Shown in pieces: positions 45,720-52,624 of a stretch of DNA of 64,000 nt. Position numbers and translations under genes: made by a program. This DNA comes from Chelativorans sp. GTDB lineage: Bacteria; Pseudomonadota; Alphaproteobacteria; Rhizobiales; Rhizobiaceae. Every line of letters begins with the position of its first letter. Position 1 is the first letter of the stretch. The stretch lies in NCBI RefSeq assembly GCF_031180965.1, contig NZ_JAPSLH010000001.1, positions 225,565 to 289,564 of the forward strand, read 5' to 3'. The notes beneath the pieces were generated by a model that made no database searches, was not told the origin of the DNA, and was given only the letters and a program-made list of their open reading frames with translations.

Positions 45720-46424
45720 TTATGGATTGGGCTGCCTGTATTTGCGCTCGGCGCGCTCCAGGTGCTCGCGCATGACGCGTCCGGCGCGCGCAGGATCGCG
45801 CGCACGGATGGCCTCGACGATCGCCACATGGCCCGCAAAACTCTCCCTGTTCGAAATCTCCGGCCGGGCCGGAAGCGGCCGCTGGCTGATCAGCCAGTCG
45901 ACAAAGGCGTCGTGCACCGCGACAAAGATGGGATTGGAGACCATCTCGGTGAGCGTGCGATGGAACGCGACGTCGGTCATCGCGAAGGCGCGGGCCTTGC
46001 CGATGGTCGCCTCATTGCGGGCGAGGGCCGCCTCGATAGTTCTCATCTGCGCGTCCGTGACATGTGCCGCGAGATGCCGCACACAGCCTTCCTCCAGAAA
46101 AAGGCGCGCCTGCTCGAAATTTGCGACGCCTTCCGGCCGGCCAAGAAGCATGCGCGCGGCCCCGGCGAGCGAGGAGAGAAAATGGTCCGGTGTCGGTCGG
46201 GTGACCCTGGCGCGCTCGCCTGTGTTGATCTTCACCAGCCCCATCCGCTCCAGCGCATAGAGCGCCTCGCGGATCGACGGCCGCCCGACCCCGAACATCT
46301 CCATGAGGTCCCGCTCGGACGGAAGCGTGGTGCCAACCGGATAAATTTCCTCCCGGATCATCTCCTCCAGCCGGAGGCGGACCTCGTCGGAAAGCTTCTT
46401 GCGGATCGCGAGCGTTGCTGTCAT
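45720..46424 (-). CDS. GntR/FCD regulator of the TRAP operon (NanR-like)
   Basis: About 234 aa. The winged helix (VRLRLEEMIREEIYPVGTTLPSERDLMEMFGVGRPSIREAL) is followed by an FCD effector domain with histidine and aspartate ligands (TDVAFHRTLTEM). It matches NanR-type repressors in layout. The ATG at 46424 is preferred to a TTG two codons upstream. It is the first gene of the minus-strand operon gntR-dctP-dctQ-dctM-lyase-nanA, so it is probably autoregulated by the operator just upstream. Confidence 0.9.
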   Translation of the reverse strand: MTATLAIRKKLSDEVRLRLEEMIREEIYPVGTTLPSERDLMEMFGVGRPSIREALYALERMGLVKINTGERARVTRPTPDHFLSSLAGAARMLLGRPEGVANFEQARLFLEEGCVRHLAAHVTDAQMRTIEAALARNEATIGKARAFAMTDVAFHRTLTEMVSNPIFVAVHDAFVDWLISQRPLPARPEISNRESFAGHVAIVEAIRARDPARAGRVMREHLERAERKYRQPNP

Positions 46425-46438
46425 GGGCAAACTGTTAA

Positions 46439-46450
46439 GGTGTTATACCA
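46439..46450. promoter_or_regulatory. Candidate NanR/FCD operator
   Basis: On the minus strand it reads TGGTATAACACC, containing GGTATA (the E. coli NanR half-site sequence) and the GGT-N5-ACC symmetry seen in FCD operators. It lies 15 nt upstream of the regulator start. Confidence 0.5.
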
Positions 46451-46887
46451 CGAGAAGTCAAGAGCCGATCCCTCCCCCGTTGTTCGCCGTCCGGACGTGG
46501 AAGGGGAACCGTTCAAATCGAACTCTCACGCCGAGCTCAGAAGAACGCCCATAACGCTGACTTGAGCACCGCTCTCGGGCGCCTGATATGCCATTGGTTG
46601 GCGGAAGGCTGCCACCGCCTAGACCACCATTGGCGGGTCGGAAGCATACCTCGTCGAGTCTTCCGCTCCCGGGAAGGCAGAGCGAGCACTGAGCTGCGCG
46701 CGGATCAAAGAGAATCGGCAGATACCGCGTTCCGAGTCCTCATGGCACGGGACCAAGGAAAGCTGCGAAGGCCACGCGGCGCAACAATTTCCAGCGGAAG
46801 CGACTGAGGCAGGTGCGGTCTTGTTGCGCTTGCAACCTTTCGACCGTGCCGTGGCCGCAGCTCAGCCATCGCGGGCGGGAGTGGTAA
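46451..46887. other. Gene-free region between the TRAP operon and arsR
   Basis: About 440 nt without a convincing gene. Short open frames here (for example 46562-46807 on plus) have no ribosome site, no recognisable motif and an atypical composition. The region separates divergent transcription units, so it must hold at least the two promoters. Confidence 0.5.
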
Positions 46888-46905
46888 TTTCCATTTGTAT
46901 GGAAA
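46888..46905. promoter_or_regulatory. ArsR operator palindrome
   Basis: TTTCCAT-TTGT-ATGGAAA is a perfect 7+7 inverted repeat 42 nt before the arsR start. A second partial copy (TTTCCATGGA) overlaps the start codon. An AT-rich inverted repeat at this place is typical of SmtB/ArsR operators. Confidence 0.68.
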
Positions 46906-46946
46906 CATGTCTTGCATCGCCCGCCGACAGCGGGTATCGTATTTCC

Positions 46947-47264
46947 ATGGACATCGAAGAAGCAGCAACGCAGCTCGAAGCGCTCGGCAATACTACGCGG
47001 CTCCGGGTCTATCGCGCGCTGGTCCGCGCAGGAGAGGACGGGCTGCCGGTCGGCGGGTTGCAAATGAAACTGGGAATTGCCGCATCCACGCTTTCGCATC
47101 ACCTGCACCGGCTGATTTCAACTGGCTTGGTGACCCAGGAGCGGCAGGCGACCACGCTGATCTGCCGCGCCAACTATACCGCCATGAACGGCCTTGTCGG
47201 TTTTCTGGCAGACGAATGCTGCGCCGATGCACCCTATGCCGTGAAGAAGGAAGGCGCAGCCTAG
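46947..47264 (+). CDS. ArsR/SmtB family metalloregulator
   Basis: Winged-helix repressor of 105 aa. The recognition helix is in IAASTLSHHLHRLISTGLV. It lacks the alpha-3 CVC site of classical ArsR but has a vicinal Cys91-Cys92 pair near the C-terminus. This recalls the C-terminal As(III) site of Acidithiobacillus ArsR (Cys95, Cys96, Cys102). An arsenite or similar thiophilic inducer is therefore plausible. It is followed 85 nt later by an MFS gene in the same direction. No arsenate reductase or ArsB/Acr3 gene is nearby. Confidence 0.88.
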   Translation: MDIEEAATQLEALGNTTRLRVYRALVRAGEDGLPVGGLQMKLGIAASTLSHHLHRLISTGLVTQERQATTLICRANYTAMNGLVGFLADECCADAPYAVKKEGAA

Positions 47265-47349
47265 CGGCTTTTGATCGATTTCGATAAACGCCGGAAGGGC
47301 GGATGGAAGTGTCACTGCATCATGTGGAGTGGGGCGCGGGCGCTTAACA

Positions 47350-48585
47350 ATGATCAAGGCCAGATCAGCCGTTCTATCGCCTGCCGCAATGGTCTGGGTG
47401 CTCGGCATCACACAGATCGTCGGCTACGGCACGCTTTACTATAGCTTCGCCATCCTCGCGGCTGACATCGCGGACGAGTTCGGCCTCTCGGTTTCATCGA
47501 TCTTCGGAGCCTTTTCGGTCGCGCTTCTGTTCGGCGGCCTCGCGGCACCCACTGTTGGCCGATATATTGACAGCCATGGAGCGGCACGTGTGATGGCGGT
47601 TGGCTCCATTGCCTCGGCCGCCGCTCTGGTGGCGACTGCACTGGCACCCGGCCTGATGACCTTCGGCCTCGGCCTGATAACGGTCGAACTCGCGGCAACG
47701 CTCGTCCTCTACGATGCAGCTTTCGCCGCGATCGTGCAGGGCGGGGGAAATGAACCGCGCCAGCGAATAACGCACCTCACGCTGATCGCCGGCTTTGCCT
47801 CGACGCTGTTCTGGCCGCTGACCACCTGGCTCCACGGCGTTCTTGGCTGGCGCGAGATGCTGCTCCTTTTCGCCTGTGCCAATATGTTCATTTGTTTTCC
47901 GCTACACCTGTTGCTTGCTGCCAGCCGGCGCCGATCTCCCGAAGGCGCGCCAGCGAGCACTGAATTTCCGGGGGAGCCCGTGCTGCCTCTGGAGCTGCAG
48001 TCTCGCGCTCTCCTGCTCATCACCTCCGGGTTTGCGCTGTCCGGCTTCCTGCTGTCGGCTGTGCTGGCGCAAATGGTGCCGATGCTCCAGTCGCTTGGTT
48101 TAGGCGCGTCGGCGCTACTGGTCTCTGCACTGTTCGGCCCAGCTCAGGTTCTGGTTCGCTTCGTGAATATGATCTTCGGCGTGAAGCGCCACCCCCTGTT
48201 CATCACGATTTTTTCGGCGGCACTGTTTCCCGCTGCGATCCTCATGCTGCTCGGGACAGCGCCCATGGTCGTTGGAGCCGCGGCATTCGCGATACTGCTC
48301 GGCTTCGGTTCCGGCCTGAAGAGCATCGTACAGGGCACACTGCCCCTCGCGCTGCTCGGCAGCGCGTCCTATGGAGCGCGGCTAGGACGTATGGCTCTCG
48401 TCCGGCAATTTCTCGCGGCGATGGCGCCGTTTGCTTTCGCGCTGACGCATGACCAGCTCGGACCCGAAGCAGCCTTAATTGCACTGGTGGTCGTAGCCTT
48501 GATGGGACTCGCCGCATTCATCGAAGTGGCTCGAATGCGCCACCTGATGCTGGTCCCTCTCGCTTCAGCCAAGCCGACGTCGTGA
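47350..48585 (+). CDS. MFS transporter linked to ArsR
   Basis: Twelve-helix carrier of 411 aa from the ATG at 47350 (MIKARSAVLSPAAMVWVLG). A GTG start seven codons upstream is possible. An N-terminal GYGTLYYSFAILAADIADEFG segment and a motif-A-like GRYIDSHGAARVM are visible. Because it follows an ArsR-type regulator with its own operator, export of the inducing metalloid or of an organic arsenical is a reasonable proposal. The sequence is not close enough to named Ars carriers to be sure. Confidence 0.82.
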   Translation: MIKARSAVLSPAAMVWVLGITQIVGYGTLYYSFAILAADIADEFGLSVSSIFGAFSVALLFGGLAAPTVGRYIDSHGAARVMAVGSIASAAALVATALAPGLMTFGLGLITVELAATLVLYDAAFAAIVQGGGNEPRQRITHLTLIAGFASTLFWPLTTWLHGVLGWREMLLLFACANMFICFPLHLLLAASRRRSPEGAPASTEFPGEPVLPLELQSRALLLITSGFALSGFLLSAVLAQMVPMLQSLGLGASALLVSALFGPAQVLVRFVNMIFGVKRHPLFITIFSAALFPAAILMLLGTAPMVVGAAAFAILLGFGSGLKSIVQGTLPLALLGSASYGARLGRMALVRQFLAAMAPFAFALTHDQLGPEAALIALVVVALMGLAAFIEVARMRHLMLVPLASAKPTS

Positions 48586-48781
48586 TTCCATTCGCTGCAC
48601 TCGTCCTGCCCATACGCGCCTTGCACCCATACGTCAGGTTTTTACGGCGGCTACGCGCACTATTTCAGCTTCAGGAATGGCAGCAACCCCATTCATTGTG
48701 GTCGTGCGGGCAGACCTCCGACGTGTGTAACCTCTCCCGCTGAACGTTAGCGAATCAGATTCGCATGACGCTGAAGCGCAA
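48586..48781. other. Gene-free stretch after the MFS gene
   Basis: About 200 nt with no credible frame, RNA gene or repeat. It separates the plus-strand MFS gene from the convergent DUF6481 unit. Confidence 0.5.
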
Positions 48782-48805
48782 AAAGCCGCGGCGTTCCGCG
48801 GCTTT
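48782..48805 (-). terminator. Terminator of the DUF6481 gene; hairpin repeated at 49539
   Basis: AAAGCCGCGG (48782-48791) pairs with CCGCGGCTTT (48796-48805). On the minus strand it ends in five T residues, about 90 nt after the DUF6481 stop. Nearly the same hairpin follows tRNA-Gly, and the similarity continues for about 30 nt beyond the hairpin into sequence like the 3' end of the tRNA. Confidence 0.75.
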
Positions 48806-48894
48806 GAGAACTTGTGAAGGCTGAAGCGCGCGAGGATTGGCCCGCGAACTCGATGGAGAGCAATCTCCGACCGAGGCGAGAGCCCGATGCGCCC

Positions 48895-49311
48895 TCAGTA
48901 GCCCCTGCTTTGGCTGCCCCCCTTGCGGCGGTCCTTCTTTGCGGCCTTGCGGGCGGCGTAGCGCGCGTCGCGGGCGGCCTTCTGCTCGGCCTTGAGAAGT
49001 GCGTCGCGCTCGGCCTCCTCGGCGGCACGGTGCGCTGCTTCCTCGGCCGCGAGGCGCTCGGCTTCCGCAGCAGCCGCGGCCGTAATCTCGGCCTGGCGCG
49101 CCAGTTCGGCCTCCTGCTCTTGCCGGGCGCGCTCGCGCTCGGCCTGCCGCTCCTCCCGGGCTGCGGCGATCGCCTCGCGCTCACGGCGCTTCTCGACCAT
49201 TCGCGGATCGTCCGGCCCCGGGGCCGAGCGGAACTTTTCCAGCATGGCCTGGCGTGCCTCCGCCTGCTGCTTGCGGCGATCGTTCAAATCCGGGGTAGCG
49301 TTCTTTCTCAT
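48895..49311 (-). CDS. DUF6481 family coiled-coil protein
   Basis: A 138-residue protein. A short conserved head (MRKNATPDLNDRRKQQAEARQAMLEKFR) leads into a long Ala/Glu/Arg/Lys coiled coil and a very basic tail (RYAARKAAKKDRRKGG). This matches DUF6481, a small alphaproteobacterial family of unknown role. The start at 49311 gives the conserved MRKN opening, and a longer frame upstream is not supported. It is bounded by two copies of a similar terminator hairpin. Confidence 0.8.
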   Translation of the reverse strand: MRKNATPDLNDRRKQQAEARQAMLEKFRSAPGPDDPRMVEKRREREAIAAAREERQAERERARQEQEAELARQAEITAAAAAEAERLAAEEAAHRAAEEAERDALLKAEQKAARDARYAARKAAKKDRRKGGSQSRGY

Positions 49312-49538
49312 CAGTTCAGTCACTGTCCTTGTTGGAGTATTGTCTGCGGGGTAAGGGCCACCCGAGGAGTAACGTTCCCGCTGGAGGCCACTTTTTGCGG
49401 CAGGATTATCGACTGCCCGGCTGTAGGCAAACATCGCGATTTCACGCCGCGCCGAGCCCGCAATCTGGTAACCGCGCGGTAACCCTGGCCTGTCGAGGTG
49501 GGATTTCGGATTGCGATTTCAACCGCCTTAAAAATACG

Positions 49539-49562
49539 AAAGCCGCGGCGCTCCGCGGCTTC
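49539..49562 (-). terminator. Terminator of tRNA-Gly
   Basis: AAAGCCGCGG-CGCT-CCGCGGCTT hairpin, 16 nt past the tRNA 3' end on the minus strand, followed by a T-rich stretch (TTTCGTATTTTT). Confidence 0.75.
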
Positions 49563-49577
49563 GAAGACCTGGAAAAC

Positions 49578-49652
49578 TGGAGCGGGCGAAGGGATTCGAA
49601 CCCTCGACCCCAACCTTGGCAAGGTTGTGCTCTACCCCTGAGCTACACCCGC
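49578..49652 (-). tRNA. tRNA-Gly (anticodon GCC)
   Basis: The minus strand folds as a complete cloverleaf. The acceptor stem pairs GCGGGTG with CGCCCGC, with T73 as discriminator. The D arm is GCTCAGGGGTAGAGC. The anticodon loop is in CCTTGCCAAGG with anticodon GCC. The T arm contains GGTTCGAATCC. The CCA end is encoded (49578-49580). Confidence 0.97.
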
Positions 49653-49891
49653 TCGCGCGGCGGAAGCCGCAAGCGGCGTTTATATGGCCGAACTCCTCGG
49701 CAATTGCAACAGGAATTCGCCGCCGCCTCGCGACCCTTGGACGGACGCACGGCTTTTCCGGGGGCCGCCCGGATGCCCGCATCCACGAGCCGCAGCGCCA
49801 TGGCGACAGATCATGCCGGGACCTCTCCAAGGCGCCTTGCGTGACCGCGGCCATAGCGCATAGACGGGAAGGAGCCACGGGAAAACGTAAA

Positions 49892-50389
49892 ATGCCAAGG
49901 ACGACAGCGGACCTGATGCGCCATTTCGCGGAGCTCGGCATCGAGGTGGAGACATTCGAGCATCCGCCACTCTTTACCGTCGAGGAATCACGCAGCCTGC
50001 GTGGCGAGATTCCGGGCGCCCATACCAAGAACCTGTTCCTCAAGGACAAGAAGGACCGGTATTTCCTGGTGACGGTGGAGGAGGATGCGCGCGTGGACCT
50101 CAAGACCATTCACCAGACGGTCGGAGCCTCGGGCCGCGTGTCCTTCGGCAGCGCCGAGAAGCTGGGCGCCCTCCTCGGCGTGGCGCCCGGCGCGGTCACC
50201 GTGTTCGGCGTCCTCAACGACGGCGAGGGGAAGGTGACGGTCGTCCTCGACGAGCCGCTCATGCGGCACGCCGTCATCAATGCGCACCCGCTGCACAACG
50301 AGGCAACCACCTCGATCGCGCGCGCCGACCTGTTGCGTTTCCTGCAATCCACAGGCCACGAGCCGCTCATCTTGAAAGTATCGCGATGA
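49892..50389 (+). CDS. Prolyl-tRNA editing protein (ProXp-ala/YbaK-like)
   Basis: A free-standing trans-editing domain of 165 aa that hydrolyses mischarged tRNA-Pro. KNLFLKDKKDRYFLV holds the conserved lysine of the INS/YbaK superfamily, and SFGSAEKLGALLGVAPGAVTVFG is the family signature. The length and the 'prolyl-tRNA synthetase associated domain' layout fit ProXp-ala, which deacylates Ala-tRNA-Pro. The ATG at 49892 avoids the tRNA gene, which a longer frame would cross. Confidence 0.88.
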   Translation: MPRTTADLMRHFAELGIEVETFEHPPLFTVEESRSLRGEIPGAHTKNLFLKDKKDRYFLVTVEEDARVDLKTIHQTVGASGRVSFGSAEKLGALLGVAPGAVTVFGVLNDGEGKVTVVLDEPLMRHAVINAHPLHNEATTSIARADLLRFLQSTGHEPLILKVSR

Positions 50390-50472
50390 TCGCCACATCA
50401 GGATGGCCGCTTTGCGTTTGTCCGATCGGCTGCTATTCGGCTGCAACCAGCTAAGTTGAGGAAGGGGCGCAG

Positions 50473-51474
50473 ATGAACAACCGGGACAACCCATATGCCG
50501 GACCTGGTAACGGGTCCTCCGCCACCATCACCTTTGGCAATGCGGCTGGGCGGGCACCTGCGGCGGCAAGCGACCCCGGGGGGCTCGCGGGTGCCGCTCG
50601 TCCGGCCGCCGATCTCATCAAGGACACGACCACGGCGGGCTTTACCGCCGATGTCGTCCAGGAGTCGCGGCGCCAGCCCGTACTGGTCGATTTCTGGGCG
50701 CCTTGGTGCGGGCCGTGCAAGCAGCTAACGCCCGTGCTCGAAAAAGCGGTGCGCGAAGCAGGCGGCCGCGTCAAGCTGGTGAAGCTCAATATCGACGACC
50801 ACCCCGCCATCCCCGGGCAACTCGGCATCCAGTCCATTCCGGCGGTGATCGCCTTCAAGGACGGCCAGCCGGTGGACGGGTTCATGGGTGCGATCCCGGA
50901 AAGCCAGGTTCGCGAATTCATCAAGCGCGTTTCTTCCGGCGGCGGCAGGCAGATCGAGGAGGCGCTCGCCGCGGCGGCCGAGGCGCGCAATGCCGGCGAC
51001 CAGCAGATGGCGGCGCAGATCTATTCGGCCGTCCTGGAGCAGGAGCCGGAGCATGTCGAGGCCCTGGCGGGTCTGGCGGATCTCCTGTTCGAAGCCGGAC
51101 GGCCGGAAGAGGCAAGTTCGGTGCTCGACCAGGTTCCAGAGGCCAAGAGGAATGCGGCCGCGGTGGCCGCCGTCCGCGCCAAGATGGCGCTCGCCGAACA
51201 GGTCGCAGGCCTCGGCGATCCGGCGGAGCTGCAAAGACGGCTTGAGGAGGATCCGGCCGATCATCAGGCACGCTTCGACCTGGCGCTGATTTGCAACGCG
51301 CAGGGGCGGCGCGAAGAGGCGGCCGACCACCTGCTCGCCATCGTGAAGGCCGATCGGAGCTGGAAGGATGACGCCGCGCGGACGAAGCTGCTGGAACTGT
51401 TCGACGCTTGGGGCATGAGTGATCCGGCAACGCTCGCGGCACGGCGCAAGCTCTCCTCGCTGCTTTTTTCGTAA
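50473..51474 (+). CDS. Thioredoxin with tetratricopeptide domain (CnoX/YbbN-like)
   Basis: A 333-residue protein. A flexible N-terminal tail is followed by a thioredoxin domain (about 60-165) with active site WCGPC (Cys79, Cys82), then four TPR-like helical pairs. E. coli CnoX keeps the fold but lost the CxxC. Here both cysteines are intact, so redox activity is expected together with holdase function towards GroEL and DnaK clients. It is followed 80 nt later by a Lon-N domain gene. Confidence 0.92.
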   Translation: MNNRDNPYAGPGNGSSATITFGNAAGRAPAAASDPGGLAGAARPAADLIKDTTTAGFTADVVQESRRQPVLVDFWAPWCGPCKQLTPVLEKAVREAGGRVKLVKLNIDDHPAIPGQLGIQSIPAVIAFKDGQPVDGFMGAIPESQVREFIKRVSSGGGRQIEEALAAAAEARNAGDQQMAAQIYSAVLEQEPEHVEALAGLADLLFEAGRPEEASSVLDQVPEAKRNAAAVAAVRAKMALAEQVAGLGDPAELQRRLEEDPADHQARFDLALICNAQGRREEAADHLLAIVKADRSWKDDAARTKLLELFDAWGMSDPATLAARRKLSSLLFS

Positions 51475-51554
51475 GCGCTGCCCGCCGGAACGCCGGGCGG
51501 GCCTGCTGTGCTCGCCCCGGCGGAAAAGTCGGGGCCGGCGCTGAGGAGGTGGAA

Positions 51555-52232
51555 ATGAAGGCGGGAAACGCCCATTATCGTGACATCTCCGACCTGCCGG
51601 AGGTCGTTCCGGTCTTCCCCCTTGCGGGCGCTCTCTTGCTGCCTGGCAGCCGGCTGCCGCTCAATATATTCGAGCCGCGCTATGTCAGCATGATCGACCA
51701 AGCGCTCGCCGGCCGGCGCATCATCGGCATGATCCAGCCGCGGCTCAATCTGCCGCATTCCGAAGCGGGGGCGGCAGCGCCGGAACTGGCCGGGATGGGG
51801 TGCATCGGCCGCCTGGTTTCCATGGCGGAGACCGGAGACGGGCGCTATCTGGTGGCGCTGGAGGGCATTTGCCGCTTCCGCGTCGGCGAGGAACTGCCGC
51901 TCGGCACGGCGTTCCGCCAGTGCCGCATTCTTCCGATCGCGGCCGACCTGCAGGAAGACAGATCGGCCGGGAAGATCGACCGGGCAAAGCTCCTGCGCAC
52001 CCTGCGGGCCTATCTGGACGCCAATGAGTTGACGGCTGACTGGCAGAGCTTCCTGCGTGCCGAGAACGACGTGCTGGTGAACGGATTGTCGATGATGGCT
52101 CCTTATGGGGCCGCGGAAAAACAGGCCCTGCTCGAAGCGCCGGACCTGCTGGCCAGGGCAGAGACCCTGATCGCTATTACGGAAATGGTGCTGGCCGGCG
52201 GCAAGGGAGACAGTGACCAGACCCTGCAATGA
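51555..52232 (+). CDS. Lon substrate-binding (LON-N) domain protein
   Basis: A 225-residue stand-alone LON N-terminal domain (VVPVFPLAGALLLPGSRLPLNIFEPRYVSMIDQAL) without the AAA+ and protease parts. GAGGAGG lies 5 nt before the ATG at 51555. The order trx-TPR, LON-N, Trm112 is conserved in many Hyphomicrobiales. It may take part in protein quality control, but the activity is not established. Confidence 0.88.
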   Translation: MKAGNAHYRDISDLPEVVPVFPLAGALLLPGSRLPLNIFEPRYVSMIDQALAGRRIIGMIQPRLNLPHSEAGAAAPELAGMGCIGRLVSMAETGDGRYLVALEGICRFRVGEELPLGTAFRQCRILPIAADLQEDRSAGKIDRAKLLRTLRAYLDANELTADWQSFLRAENDVLVNGLSMMAPYGAAEKQALLEAPDLLARAETLIAITEMVLAGGKGDSDQTLQ

Positions 52233-52328
52233 CGAAAAGGCGGTCCGGCCGAGGCCAGCCGGCAATGGCGGATGGGTGTGGGATGGCATTCTTGCAGCGT
52301 GTGAGCGGCTGACCTGATGGGAGATAGA

Positions 52329-52544
52329 ATGGCAGAAGCCGGACGGGGCGAACGGAGCCTGGTCGACCCAAAGCTCCTGGAACTGCTGGTATGTCCCCTT
52401 ACCAAAGCTCCGCTGAAACGGGATATAGGGGGCGAGCTTGTGTCCGCTCAGGCGGCGCTTGCCTATCCCGTGCGCGACGGCGTCCCGGTCATGCTGCCTT
52501 CCGAAGCACGGCCACTTGATGCGGGCAAGGCAACGCGCTCTTAA
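52329..52544 (+). CDS. Trm112 family protein
   Basis: A 71-residue Trm112-like domain ([21 protein letters not shown] and [12 protein letters not shown]). Trm112 proteins are small activators or partners of methyltransferases. The second zinc cysteine of the eukaryotic form is absent, as in many bacterial members. The ATG at 52329 with GGGAGA is preferred to 52317. Confidence 0.85.
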   Translation: MAEAGRGERSLVDPKLLELLVCPLTKAPLKRDIGGELVSAQAALAYPVRDGVPVMLPSEARPLDAGKATRS

Positions 52545-52624
52545 GAAGCACATCAGTGGCGCGAATATGCGTGGCGGCGATGACCATCGCAGGAAGTGAG
52601 ATGGTCGAGGGATGACAAGTTGCC

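Noticed and set aside
46562..46807. An 81-codon open frame between the TRAP operon and arsR
   Set aside because: No ribosome site, no recognisable domain, and composition unlike the neighbours.
49616..49891. N-terminal extension of the ProXp-like protein
   Set aside because: It would be encoded across the tRNA-Gly gene. The family start is at 49892.
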